Positions 22,920 through 34,709 of a stretch of 64,000 nt of DNA are shown one piece after another (positions within the stretch are counted from its first letter, which is position 1; every line of letters starts with the position of its first letter). Source of the DNA: Bagarius yarrelli (Eukaryota; Chordata; Actinopteri; Siluriformes; Sisoridae); NCBI GenBank assembly GCA_005784505.1, contig VCAZ01000049.1:3025501-3089500 (forward strand), in the 5' to 3' direction. The notes under the pieces were generated by a model. That model was not told the origin of the DNA, did not search any database, and saw nothing but the letters and a program-made list of their open reading frames with translations. The position numbers and the translations under genes were made by a program.

Positions 22920-23100
22920 ATTACATTTACAGCATTCAGCAGACATCTTCACCCAAAAAGACCTAAATTTATCTCTTATACAACTGAGCAATTAGGGGTT
23001 CAGGGCTTTGCTCAGGGACCCAGTGGTGGCAACTTGGTGATTCTGGGAATCGAATCCCAATCTTGTCCAACATCTTAACCACTGAGCTACCACATCCCAC
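22920..23100 (-). mobile_element. tRNA-derived SINE, family A, near full length
   Basis: From the minus-strand head (GTGGGATGTGGTAGCTCAG) to the tail (GTCTGCTGAATGCTGTAAATG), most segments are present. The ACTTCACGGATAAG-type tail is worn to TTTTTGGGTGAAG. Confidence 0.85.
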
Positions 23101-23159
23101 TGAACCACTGAACTAACAGACACAAACACCGTTTCAGTATTAAAATACCCCTCTGCAGA

Positions 23160-23300
23160 AAGCCCATGGGTATCTTAAGAACATGATTTGTTATGGTTCT
23201 GCAAGTGTTCTGCACAAAGCTCTGACCTTAACCCCACTGAACATTTCTGGGATGGACTAAAATGCAAACTGAAACCCACACCCCCTCACTCAAGTGTCTG
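23160..23300 (+). mobile_element. Tc1-like transposase relic, DDE third-residue region
   Basis: One frame reads SSDLNPTEHFWDGLKCKLKP, matching the Tc1/mariner signature (S)PDLNPxExxWxxLK that carries the last acidic residue of the DD34E triad. The rest of the transposase is absent. The 3' part of the same element seems to continue at 23500-23552, after a SINE inserted between them. Confidence 0.75.
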
Positions 23301-23317
23301 AAGTCATATCCCAACTT

Positions 23318-23482
23318 ACAATGTTGGAGGCAGAGCGCAGGGCCAGCTATGATACAGCGCCCCTGGAGCAGGAAGGGTCTTGATTTTGCTCAGGAACCCA
23401 ACAGTGGCAGGGTTTAAGCCAAGTGGCGGTGTCTTCCAATCAACAACTTAACGCCTTAACCATATGAGCCACAACTGCCCCC
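23318..23482 (-). mobile_element. tRNA-derived SINE, family B
   Basis: The minus strand has a head ending in GGTTTAAACCC-type B-box wear and the diagnostic phrase CAGGGGCGCTGTATCATAGC. It splits the Tc1-like relic on either side. Confidence 0.75.
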
Positions 23483-23499
23483 ATATACAGTATGTATGT

Positions 23500-23552
23500 A
23501 TGTATGAGATAGTCAGGTGTCATAATATGTTTGGCCATATAGTGTATTATGA
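23500..23552 (+). mobile_element. Tc1-like relic, 3' end
   Basis: AGTCAGGTGTCATAATATGT followed by TTGGCCATATAGTGTA matches the usual end phrase of this fish element (TCAGGTGTCC, then TTTGGCCATATAGTGTA). Confidence 0.65.
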
Positions 23553-24039
23553 CTGGTTATTTGGAGACACTAATTATTTGTTTGCCCTCTAAAATACTTC
23601 TGAAAAAGCTGCCAGTGTGCTACAATTATCTTATTGTAGACATAGTCAGAGTTGCTAAGATTTCATTTCCTCATTCTGATGTTTGATGAACATTAATTAA
23701 ACATTAATCTCCTGACCTGAACCTGCATGATATTATTAATGGCGTATTAATGGCATGAATAAGCAGGTGTACTGTTTTTTCCCCTAATGGAGTGGTGAGT
23801 GTATAATAACTGTTTAACAGCATAAATATTTAAACACTCCATTGGATATCAAGTCTTAACACCTATAGCATCTTACATTTTTAATTCTATTTAAATAAAG
23901 CATAGAAATACAGTTACTTGTATAGTCTAAAAAGTTCTAAAGAAAAATGCTGCATTAATTTGTTGTTTGCTATGTAAATAAATACCATCAAGCTTCTGTG
24001 CTCTGTTAGGTTTAGCCTTGAATTTTAGAATTATGGTTT

Positions 24040-24960
24040 AGGGAGACCCACTGAGCCACAATGATTGGGATGTGAAAGACTACAGTCTGATGCCGGACAT
24101 GAATTACCCTCGGGGCCAAGACTTCCTGATTGCACAGCACTGGCCCACATGTTCACATCTGGCACTCGGATTGATTCCGAGATCTTAAAAGATTGAAAAA
24201 GGGCCTCTGCCCAACACTTGACTGAGGACCGGCCTTGGTAGGTCAGGAGGTCAAAAGCAGCCCATATCCTCAGGTCGACAAGCCCATTCTGCCGGGAGCG
24301 AAGACATTAAAGGCCAATCAACCCTTGAGAGCTCTTTCCTTTGGCTGCCCTGGGTTTCACAAAGCCTGTCTTATTGTTCTTGTGCACTGTAACACACCCT
24401 CATGTCTCATCAGCACTGTCCTCCAATCAGAAGGTCGTCACTCAGACTATTCCCGAATCAAGATCTGATGCTGTTGTACTCGGAATGTCAAAGAGGTATA
24501 TATGATGCAGTAGAGGAGGAAAGGGAAAAAAAACTGAAAATCAATTTTTTTCCTAATTAACTTTTAATATTTCCTGCTGAGCAATCAGGGAGTCGTCACA
24601 CAGAGTCCAATAATGAAATCAATTTGGTCCGGATTGTTTCAGGTGACTTTAAATGAGTATCTAATAACCGGAGAAAGATTGAAGGTCAGGAGATGTGTTT
24701 GTTGCGGCTCGCTTGATAGATGGTGCTGCTGAAATGAAGTGGATGTTTGCAAGGCCGGGCTGCTCTCCACATCAAAGGCCAGGACTGCCTTGCCCGTGGC
24801 ATAGCGGCTGCATATTTTATCCTAATGTTCTGAATGGCTCTTAATGTTGAATAGCAGGCCATGAGCTCAGTCTGGTGTTTTTATCCCGTGGGGCACATGG
24901 AGGACTGACTATTATTTTACAGCTCCAAACTAAATCTGACTGGACAATAGAGATGCCGGC
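24040..24960 (+). promoter_or_regulatory. Unique intronic block, candidate conserved non-coding element
   Basis: This is about 900 bp of non-repetitive sequence of mixed composition between repeat-rich stretches. It includes TAATTAACTTTTAATATTTC and the segment around 24580-24680 with CAATTTGGTCCGG. A 77-codon frame (24235-24468) has no recognisable protein content. I infer possible constraint from its lack of decay and simple repeats only. Confidence 0.3.
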
Positions 24961-25119
24961 AGTAGTACCCTGATGAAAGCAACACCTAATATTAGCTACA
25001 CTGGCTCTTTTTCTTAAGTGTTTGGGTGACAGTTACATTCAGGTACAGATTCATATGATGGAGTGATGTCATTTTTATTGATTGTGCTAATTATTAAAAG
25101 CTTTTGAATACGTATTAAT

Positions 25120-26297
25120 TAGGGGTAGGCGATATAAGCTAAAATTCATATTGCAATATTTTTCACTGCGTTCATTTTGCGATTTCAGGGGGAAAAAATT
25201 GAAATCAAAATATTTATCTTACCTTTTATATCTAGAAAAAGTGAGAAAGGTAAAAAAAGGTTAAAATAAAAAAATAAATAGCATAATTTTTTTAACACAG
25301 GCCAGAAAAAAAAAGACAGTATTTTGCTACGTGCAAAACAAGCTAATTAAAAACTTAAATATGATAAACACTTCAATGAAGCTTCAGGTAGTTGCCACCA
25401 ATACACACATCACCTCCGCCTCCAAAAAGATCTTTTGCACGCATGTAGGTGCATATTTACAGACATAAATGTTTTTTAAATCGTTAAAGACGTTGCTGGG
25501 ATTATGGTTGTTTTTACACCTTTGGCTAAAGCAACTCAACGGCACCAGGATCAGTTTTACGGTTTTACCCTTAGGGGTAAAAAAAATAGAATTAAAAAAA
25601 GAATGAAAAAAATAGTGCCATGTATTGCATTTCGTGGTTATTCTCATTTTTTATTTTTAAAGAATTAAAAAGTATGCTTACAATTAATTTTGGTCATTTG
25701 GTAGTTGCTTATTTTAGTTGGGCTGAAATAATAGACGGGGGGGGCTAAAGCCTCCCTAAAAAAGGGACAAGAACCACCTGTGCCGATGCAGTCTGCGTAA
25801 TATTATTTGTTGATTGAGATTTTAAACCCAAACCGGTTCTATACGACAGGAAGGAGTCTTTCTTTTTAACCCAATTCTTCTTTAAGCCGTTTAACGTGCT
25901 TTTCTGCGCGTTCGCTCATCTTGTCCACTTTTCTTGTGTAATCTCTCGAGTTCGCAAACTGCAGTTTTCTGTCCAGGCTGTTTTTGTTGCTCTTGCGTGC
26001 TTGAGTAGGTGGTTTAAGTCGGTGATCTATTAATTTGGACCGCTACAGTGCTCTCTGTGTTTGATTACCAATGCCTGTGTATTACCCAGTGGACACAGGA
26101 CAAAAAGTTAAAAGTTTAGTTTTGATTCTGTATCGTCATGAGTAGCATTAAAAGTTGTTCCAAATAAAACAAAATATTAATTCCAAATTAGAATTAAACA
26201 GAAATATGGAACGGTATTCACAGTATTGCAAAATTCATATTATGGCATAATACCGGTAGTCACGTTAATACCAATACCAACATAGGGACCACCTCTA
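25120..26297 (-). mobile_element. hAT-like DNA transposon, 1178 bp, with perfect 8-bp target duplication
   Basis: The flanks carry GTATTAAT at 25112-25119 and again at 26298-26305, the 8-bp duplication typical of hAT insertion. The ends are TAGGGGTAGGCG on the left and, on the opposite strand of the right end, TAGAGGTGGTCC. On the minus strand, 25384-25647 reads like a worn BED zinc finger from a hAT transposase: KCNTWHYF at the start, later RCKNNHNPSNVFNDLKNIY, compared with the family pattern W-YF, C--C, GNTSNLF-HLK. The usual second cysteine spacing is lost and the catalytic domain is missing, so it is non-autonomous and dead. Confidence 0.8.
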
Positions 26298-26626
26298 GTA
26301 TTAATTAGTTATTCTTTAATCTTATGTCCTGAACCTGAGAGTGTAGGGAAATAATTAATGGACATCAATATTTTGTTAAGAAATCACAATTTAAATTACT
26401 TTTAAGGTCAGAAAGAAGGATTGATTGAAGTATTATTGTTTTAATTTCCACAACAAGCTGGACACGTCCCAACACCAAAGTGCAACAGAAAGGCATGTGA
26501 TTGCTGACGGAGGACACCAACTCTGAGGAGGACTGTCCTCTGTTTGGTTCTCAGACGCCGATCAGCAGTTTTCGTCTGGCAGGACAATGCTGCCTCAAAC
26601 TGTGTTAGAGTGTTTAACACTATAAT

Positions 26627-26653
26627 ACACACACACACACACACACACACACT
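26627..26653. repeat. (AC)n microsatellite
   Basis: About thirteen AC units in intron 1. Confidence 0.95.
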
Positions 26654-26729
26654 TTTCAACTTTGAAAACACTTATTTTTGTAACTTCTATGTAACATTTA
26701 GATACGATTTGGTTAGATAAACTTTAGAT

Positions 26730-26907
26730 CACTCTTTCTCTCTTTTCTCTCTCTCTCTCTCTCTCTCTCTTTTCTCTCTCTCTCTCTCTCTCTCTCTATG
26801 TCTGTCTCTTGTTCTCTCTCTCTGTCTGTCTCTCTCGCTCTCTCTCTCTGTCTGTTACTCGCTCTCTTGCACTCCCTTTCTTTTTGTTATCTCTCTCTCT
26901 TTCTTAT

Positions 26908-26944
<37 letters not shown>

Positions 26945-27000
26945 CTCACTCTCTGTCTCCCTGTCTCTTATTTTCATTTTCTCTATCTCTTTCCCGGCTT
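26730..27000. repeat. (CT)n-rich array
   Basis: Long CT runs near 26748-26800, decaying into CTCT/CTGT variants. The + strand is nearly all pyrimidine. A 193-codon frame (26798-27379) that runs through it is Leu/Ser/Cys-rich repeat translation, not a gene. Confidence 0.93.
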
Positions 27001-27460
27001 CCCAATATCTTTCCGTTCTTACAGTAAGATGCTTGTCTCTCTCTGCTTATTCGTCGCCGCCTGCATGTCTCTACTTCTCCCTGTTTTTTTTTTCTGTCTC
27101 TTCTCCTACTTAAAATTTTTCCACAGTCTTCTGTCTCTGTCCCTTCTCCTACTTTTACCTGTATGCTTTTTTTTTTACTTCGTCTGCCATTCTGTTGCTG
27201 TCTCTATTCTCTCCATTGTTCTACCCTTTTCTGTACCATATGTCTGGCTGTCAGCCTATTTGTTATTTTTTCCTCTTTATTCATTTTCTGTCTTTCTATA
27301 TTGTCCTGTTTTTATTAACCTTGGCTTAGTCTCTTCATGTGATATCATTCTTGAAGTCAATTTAAATCACTTTTATTGATTTATCCTAAAAAGCTTTTAC
27401 AGGTCTGTCTTTCAACTCTGTACTATTCTTATAGTCTTACTTCTATTTCCTTCCTGTCTA

Positions 27461-27556
27461 ACACACACACACACACACACACACACACTTTGTCAGTTAT
27501 TGTAAATGCTAAGTGCATAATTACATACCAGTTTTAGTATCAGACATGTCACACTT

Positions 27557-27592
<36 letters not shown>
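27461..27592. repeat. Two (CA)n microsatellites
   Basis: Pure CA tracts at 27461-27488 and 27560-27592, separated by about 70 bp of unique sequence. Confidence 0.95.
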
Positions 27593-27594
<2 letters not shown>

Positions 27595-28069
27595 GTTACA
27601 TACAATATCAAGAGAAACTACTGTGTGACACCTGCCCTTCTTTGCTTTTTCCTTTTTATCCCACCCCCACGTCTCTTTCTCTCTCTCTCTTTCTTTCCAT
27701 TCCTCTCCCTTTTCCTCCTTTCCTGTCTGTAATGCCATGCTGTTCCATCTCTACCTGGCCTTCATGCATAGCTGCCTTGGCAACCTTCGACTGGAGTGTT
27801 TTGCAGGAAGGCAATTTCCCCTGCAGAAGGTCTCTTTGGATTCATGCTTGTGAGCACTGACATTTACAGAAAGATGTTCGACAGCAAATATGACCCTGCT
27901 AGTTACACACACACACCATTCTTAAACCCACCATTTAACACAACCGATGACCAGCATGTGTGAAGAGGAAAACAGTTGCAATCAAAAATATAGTTATAAA
28001 CCTGTGGGTGAAGCCGCAATTGAGCTGTTATTTGCCACATACAGAATAATACACAGCACAACAGGCAGT

Positions 28070-28225
28070 GAAATGCTTATCCAGAGCGACTTACATTTTA
28101 TCTCATTTATACTACTCAGCAATTGGGGGTTAAGGGCCTTGCTCAGGGGCCCAGCAGTGGCAACTTGGTGGTGCTGGGAATTAAATCCATGATCTTCTGG
28201 TTAGCAGCCCAACACTTCCACTATA
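28070..28225 (-). mobile_element. tRNA-derived SINE, family A
   Basis: The minus strand keeps the GCACCACCAAGTTGCCACTG segment, GGGCCCCTGAGCAAGGCCC and the GTAAGTCGCTCTGGATAAGC tail. The head is cut at TAGTATAGTGG. Confidence 0.85.
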
Positions 28226-28334
28226 CTAAAAAATAATAGGTTAAAATAAATAATTAAAAAAAACCTTCAGTACATTTAAAAAAAATAACTTACTAAACTG
28301 GTGGGAAAGAAAAGAACGTAGATGAAAAATAATT

Positions 28335-28800
28335 TTGCAAATTGCTTAAGTGAGCGCTTTACTTAGGCGAGTAGTAGTTTTGAACCCAAAGTTGCATTTA
28401 TTAATAAAAATGATGAAGATAAAACAATAAACATGAACTAAACTAGACTTAACTTGACATAAACAGCAAACATGACTTGACATAAACTCACGGCAGCGAT
28501 ACAGGGACACGACCAAAATCCACCATAAAAGACAAAGGGAAACACAAGGGCTATAAATACACAAGACTGACCAATAGGAACACGACACATAGACAAGGGG
28601 ATCACATGACAAGGAGCACACGAGGAACAAAGATCATGTGACACAGGACAAGAACAGGAAGTAAACAAAAGACAGAAACATGACCAACATGAGCTCAAAA
28701 ACACGACCTGATGTAAACTAAAGCAAGAGACAAGATCGGAACATAAAACATGAAACATAAACATGAACATAAACATGAAACAAAATAAGCATAAACTGTA
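28335..28800. repeat. A-rich repeat-like stretch with AAACATGA motifs
   Basis: ACATGA, ACATAAACATGAAC and GACACGA motifs recur many times without a fixed period. This looks like the decayed end of an interspersed repeat. Minus-strand frames (28346-28630, 28438-28776) are Cys/Ser/Phe/Val-rich shadows of it. Confidence 0.5.
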
Positions 28801-28889
28801 ACCTTACAGCTTGACTAAATACTGATTGCACAATGATAATATAGCATAAAATTAAGAAAATGAGTTAAAGAGAATAAAAAATGAATATA

Positions 28890-29140
28890 ACAAAAACAGT
28901 CATACTGCATAAATATTATATAGCATAAAATTCATAAAAACATATTGCATAAAAAACACACACAAGCACTCATGCTGCATAAGATAAGAAAATCATACTG
29001 CATAAAAATACGTAAAAATCATATTTTGTAAAAGACAAAAAAGAATTATATTGCATTTTGTTTATATATTATAATTATATTACATTTTTAAAAAATCCTA
29101 TTTCATACAAAATCATATTGTATAAAATAAAAACAGGAAT
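28890..29140. repeat. Degenerate tandem repeat, CATACTGCATAAA unit
   Basis: Variants of (A)TCATA(C/T)TGCATAAAA recur near 28900, 28945, 28970, 29000, 29045 and 29115, spaced unevenly by about 25-70 bp. It is an old, worn minisatellite. Confidence 0.55.
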
Positions 29141-29872
29141 AATAACATTAATCTAATTTTGTAGCCTGTGATGATTTAACACATTAACCCAACAGTTAAA
29201 TGCATCTTTTCTTTAATTTATTGTTGACTTTTTTTTACAGTAATAAACTTGACATGACATAAAACCCAATCACAGGTTTAATCTCCTACACCCAGATTTG
29301 CAAGAAATGTGATTGTTTCCTGTTCTCATTATTTCCTTTATCCTGTCTCCTAAGTTTTTCTTCTTCCTAAGAAGTGGACTGTGTGTGAAACATCCCGTTA
29401 CTGTGACACTTTCAGAACATTCCTTTTTTTCGGTTTATTTTTTGTCCTGTTGTTCTTTTCCAGTTTGATGTCATCAATATGGAACTTTACATCTATGACA
29501 TTCATTTTCTAATCACAGTCAGCAGGGGTGTGCTGTGAATTTGCCACTGATTAATAGCGAGTCCTATCTGGTAACCGCGCTGTGTCGTGTTTACGGTTCG
29601 GTTGAAACACCAGCTCACAGATGAATTCGGCTCGTTCATTGTTTCCGAGCTTTTGTTGAGCTGCAGGCGTCGTCTGGTAATAACTGCCCTCAATTCTAAA
29701 AAAAGGGTCTGTGTGATTGGGTTGCGTTTATTGCGAATTTTTCAATTCAACAATGTGGCTAATTAATTTTTTTTCTCCATTACCTTTTTATACAATTTCA
29801 GCCTGAATTTTTCTAATGTAATGACAGCTGCTTTTTTCCTACACTGACGGTAACCAACCATCAGTAGACTTA

Positions 29873-30240
29873 TTTATTTATTTACCTTTATTTAACCAGG
29901 AAGTATCATTAAGCTTAAAATCTCTAATGTAGCCAATGTAGCAGTTATACAGTTAGACATAATTAAAACAAGACAAATACTCATTACTATATTCTCGGTA
30001 TATATTTAAACGATCCTTCTAAAGAGAAACGATCACAGGCCTCCATCAATGTCTTTATTAACTCATCAAAAGGTAAACGTTGATCTAGTTTTAGAGCTTT
30101 TTTTTTGCAAAGCCTGCAAACCCTTGGCTGAAAATCTGATAAATGAAAATGCTTTTACAGAAGATTGGACTGGTTGGACTCCGTTTGGTTGGATGAGAAT
30201 TTGGATTAGAATTTTTTTAGAAATGCTTGTTGGGTTTGTC
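29873..30240. mobile_element. Probable interspersed repeat fragment
   Basis: TTTATTTAACCAGGAAGTATC followed by TAAGCTTAAAATCTCT matches a phrase common in fish repeats (TTATTTAACCAGGTAAG, then ATTGAGATTAAAATCTC). Sequence to about 30240 (CATCAAAAGGTAAACGTTGA and on) may belong to the same unit. The class is unknown. Confidence 0.45.
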
Positions 30241-31235
30241 TGAAAACACTGAAAAAGGAAACCATGATGTTTACAGCCATGACAGTAAGCGCTAATGAAT
30301 CTCATCTTTGCACGACTTTCTTAAAGCCGACGGTCTGTGATTTCATGTACATGCGGACGGGAACTAACATCTCCATTTTCATTACCAAAGTAGGAGTGTT
30401 GTATTTTATATGTGGCCGTTGCAGAAGATCATGTGGTGAGGATGTGTGGATTGTGTTTTTAATGATTTTTTATTTATTGGGTTTTTTTTATTTCCGTTCA
30501 GGGTACCCAATATAACTACATCCAACTATAATACTGACTAAAATGCACAAGTAAAGAGTTCTGGATAAAACATTTTTAGCAATCACAGACATTTGCATGC
30601 AGATACTGTTATAGTTCTCACACGACCGAGTGTTCTGGTTATGTGAGGCAAACACAGACATGGCATATTAGGACCGGATACATTAAAAATACATTTGTCA
30701 AACAGAAATTTTTCTAACATCCCTCCGAATAGGACAATTATCTGCTTTCAACACCGTAGTGTCCAGCTGGGTCTACCCCAGGACAGTGATCGCATTGTGG
30801 GTAAACTTTCTGATCTACCAGGATGCTATTCTAGGGAAGACACGGTTAGACGGAGTTATGAGTGTGCTGGTAAAGTGTCCATAAACTTTTGGACGTAAGA
30901 TGTATAACAGAAGTTATTGACATTTCCCAACAGCCCTAGCGCAGTATAGCGAGATGTGATTGATGCACAAACCTGCTTTCCAAGCTGATCATTAACCTGT
31001 TGCTCTTTATAAAACGAAATCACACGCAGGTCCCCGGTTTGCACAGCATTAAAATAAACAGCCTCATGAAAACAAAATACACCCACTAAAATCTGATATA
31101 CAATCAAGCCACAATTCTGTAGAGTCAAAATGGAATTATGATAATAACCACGTGCAGATTAGCACTTTAATGCTCATTTGATCTCCATATGCAGTCTGAT
31201 ACCTCATAAACTATTTGGGGTTTATTTTTTTTCCT

Positions 31236-31279
<44 letters not shown>

Positions 31280-32640
31280 ACCGAGTGTTTTCTTGTTCGC
31301 TGATTAACAACGTCGCACATTAAAACGAACAGATTTAAAGCGTTTTGAAGTCATAAAATCAGAGTCGAAACAACTCGGAGAAGCAATTTAATCAAATTTG
31401 GTGGCACATTCCTGACCTAATTTTGTAGTTTGTTGGATAATAGCTTTATTTTGCAATATACACGCAAGACTTTGAAACCGAGCGAGTTCATAAATTTAAT
31501 TTGAGCTTTATTACTGCCTTATGTAGACCTACATTAAAACACAAAGCGGATGGCTTTCTTATTCAGGCAGAGCCGAGATCCCGTCGGTAATTTTGAGCAA
31601 TGGCTTCCTGCTTCGGATTTATTCCCTCCTAATCTGCTCGAATGTGTTTTTTTGTTTCTTTGTTTTTTTCATATAAAAATGCACATTCGGAAACTTGAGG
31701 TCGTTTATATTTCTGAGGCTCGGTGTAGTTTTTCCTGAACATATTGAGGGATGCGCTATTATTGTTCATGTCCTGTTATTTTGAGATCTGTTTGTATATA
31801 TATTTTTTTTTAGTGGTAAATTTATTTCGCAATAACAGAGCTTTTACTGACACTAGGAACTTATGCTATCATTAACTGAGCTAAATAGGCTTGTAGATGC
31901 ACTTCTAGATCGGACAAGGCTTAAATAACTGACCAGTCATTGCCTAGAGAGAGAAACATGTAATAAAGAGAAGTAAGTTTCAGTATTTATGCCAGATGTG
32001 ATAACCTTTTAGCAACCTTTTATTTGAGCTATGTAGGTAATTTTGTGCTTCAGTACCGTCTCAATGGACTTAGTATGGCTAAAAGTTTGCGGACACTCAT
32101 AAATGTGTCTTTCCTAAACTTCTAAACTTCCTAAACTTCTATTTTAAAATAAAAGATGTTCAGCGAAAAGTGCAAAGCTTCAAACTAAAGGCAGACAATC
32201 ATAATAGTTTTCATGTAAGACTTAGTCTCCACTCAATATCGCATACTACCTAAGTCTGTATGTATTTCCCGACTGTTCTATATAGTATGGTTACAAGAAG
32301 TATGAATGGAATTCGGACGTATTTTATCCGCCATTTATTATCCGACGTCACAGCAGCGCAAATTTAAAGTTTAATGTTTAAAGATAAAGATAATTTAAAG
32401 ATAATGTTTAGCTTGAAAGATGCTAAGCAAGTGCAATTCAAGTATTTAAAGCTATTGAAAAGTGCTGTGTCGGTGCGTGCCGCCACTTCTGCATATGATA
32501 AGTCGTCTATCCCGCGGCCTAATAGGATAGTAAAGTCTACATCACATGCATACTTCAAAATCCGGGCTGGAGTAGTAGAATTTTTTGCGTACTGTAATTC
32601 GCATGCTAAAACTTCTTACATATTATATTAAAATGTACAT
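30241..32640 (+). other. arid1b: arid1b intron 1, no gene seen
   Basis: Mostly unique AT-rich sequence with one long poly-T run (31238-31277). The phrase AAGTGTCCATAAACTTTTGG at 30875 may be the end of a Tc1-like relic. Small open frames here have no recognisable content. Confidence 0.55.
31238..31277. repeat. Poly-T run of about 40
   Basis: An uninterrupted T tract, the longest homopolymer in the window. On the minus strand it would be a poly-A tail, but no retro-element body is visible next to it. Confidence 0.95.
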
Positions 32641-32649
32641 TTTACGGTA

Positions 32650-32812
32650 TTTGACAGATGCCCTTATGCGGAGTGACTTACATTTATCTCTTATTTATAC
32701 AACTGAGCAAATGGGGTTAAGGGCTTTGCTCAGGGGCCCAACAGTGGTAACTGACTGGAGGTCAATCCCTGATCTTCTAATTAGCACCCTAACCACTGTG
32801 CTACCACATAGT
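32650..32812 (-). mobile_element. tRNA-derived SINE, family A
   Basis: The minus strand shows TGTGGTAGCACAGTGGTTAG, GATTGACCTCCAGTCAGTTA in place of the usual B box and centre, and GTAAGTCACTCCGCATAAGG. The B-box region is damaged by a deletion. Confidence 0.8.
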
Positions 32813-33023
32813 ACTGGTCTAGTGCACTTAGTTTTGCAACATGCTATATTATATAAGTACGCAATATAGCTATAGCTAGCTCTCTTTCAGCTAAATAGCA
32901 CTCATTAAACCTTCGACTGATTAAATGACCTTAGGAACACTTATATTTGTAAATAACAAAAAAAGTATGTTATAATGTCCTTGAATCAGCATTTGATTCC
33001 TTGTCCTGGGAGCAAGGGAAAAA

Positions 33024-33026
<3 letters not shown>

Positions 33027-33093
<67 letters not shown>

Positions 33094-33120
33094 ATATATA
33101 TATATAGATAATATATAAAT
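33027..33120. repeat. (TA)n microsatellite
   Basis: A run of about 90 bp of TA with one TCTA break. It makes an Ile/Tyr-rich frame on the minus strand that is not a gene. Confidence 0.97.
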
Positions 33121-33817
33121 GTAATATAAACACCCACACCTTTTATTATATCCTTTTCTAGGATATCACTTTGTAGTGGAAAATCTCCACTGTAATCATC
33201 GGGGTGTAATCTTGTATATGTCTTCACTACAGGTCGCATCACGGTGCTGAAGTGGCAGTAGATTAGACCTGGGATTTCCCCTGATTTCAAATAGACCTAT
33301 TGGTTCTGCTACTTCTGCTTTTCTGCAATTGCCCTCAGCTCACATATCTGCAGTCTCTTTTACACAGATATCTTTAAAAAATTGCTCCTTTTTATCTGTA
33401 ATGATAGCCTGTGTGTTGGTCAGGCCATTTGAAGAAAAGGGTGGAGTGACAGTTTGAAAGCGTTCAAGTCAAATAAAGGCTTACTTTCTTCTCAGAAAGC
33501 CTCTTTTTGACCCAGACAGGTGCACCCTTATAATATGTCTCTATAGCAAATTATAAACTAGAGATGCTTTTTTTTAAGTATGAAGAACCTATCTGACATT
33601 AATAAATGGATGATTATGTTTCAGAGAGCGGGGGAAGTGTCTTACTTACTCATTTTTGGATAAAAACATCTTTCACACAATGTGATATCCTGTTTTGCCC
33701 AAGACAAGAAAACATAAAAGCTATTCTAATTTTAATAATATTTTATATGAAATAAAATGTATACATTTACTCCGAGGTGTGTAGAGTAAACGAAATCTGT
33801 TCTCAAGTAAAAATATA

Positions 33818-34066
33818 AGCACATTTACAGCATTTGGCACCCTTATCCAGAGCGACTTACATTTATCTCTTTTATACAACTGAGGGTGAAGGGCCTTTCT
33901 CAGGGGGCCCAGCAGTGGTGGCTTGGTGGAGCTGGAGATCAAACCCACAATCTTCCGGTTGGCAGTCCAACACCTTAACCATGAGCCACCTCGCCCCCAC
34001 AAGTACTTATGGAAATATTTCCACAAGTATTTATGGGAATATTTACTCAAGTACGAGTAAAAAAGT
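33818..34066 (-). mobile_element. Family A SINE plus flank, duplication copy 1
   Basis: A SINE (33818-34000) whose minus strand reads GAGGTGGCTCATGGTTAAGG is followed by a flank with ACTTATGGAAATATTTCC and ATTTACTCAAGTACGAG. Both the SINE 5' half and this non-SINE flank recur at 34718-34915, so the two copies share an origin by duplication and not by separate insertion. Confidence 0.85.
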
Positions 34067-34709
34067 TTCAGATGAAAAAACTACCAATGACATTAGTTAC
34101 TAGTTACTTCTGATCTGATTGGCACGTAGCAAAACCTCGAAATATCAAACCAAATGTTGAGTTTTCACACCCCGTTTCCTCCAAAATCTCTCTTTTATGC
34201 TTATATTTAACAGGTTAAAGAAAAGTGAATTTCAGACCTGTAATAGACATTAACATCACATCACCTGTCATTTACAATCAAATCCTAAACACACCCAGAT
34301 ATTATTCTAACAGTTAAACTCTGTCTTTATTTTCTACCATTTAAAAGTGGTTTCTTTAAAAACATCTTTTATTTTCACAATTCGTGTTTATTTACATAAT
34401 AAATAAAATAAAGTACAATTTCTGTTTTTACATCCGAATTTTTATAAATGCAGGACGTCCCAGTTTTACTATGCAGTTTTTAGTTTTATGTTAAATGGAT
34501 ATGAAAATGTGCAGGACGTTTAGAATGAGCATTTGTTTATGAATGTCTTTATAGGTTCACAAGATTGTTTGTCATTGCTTGTACGAGAGCGCATATGAGG
34601 ATAAATATTCGGACAGTGTGTCATGTGGTTTTACAATAAGTTTAAAGTGGCCATAGATACCAAATGATTATAAATAGAGTTTAAATAGGCAGAATTTTGA
34701 CAATTACTG
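34067..34709 (+). other. Spacer between the duplicated SINE copies
   Basis: AT-rich unique sequence of about 640 bp. No gene or repeat is recognised. Confidence 0.55.

Noticed and set aside
24235..24468. 77-codon frame in the unique block at 24 kb
   Set aside because: No family resemblance and no nearby splice or polyadenylation context; the block is better seen as non-coding.
26798..27379. 193-codon open frame
   Set aside because: It is a translation of a (CT)n array, with only Ser, Leu, Phe and Cys variety and no domain.
32970..33290. 106-codon minus-strand frame
   Set aside because: Its core is an Ile-Tyr run from a TA microsatellite.
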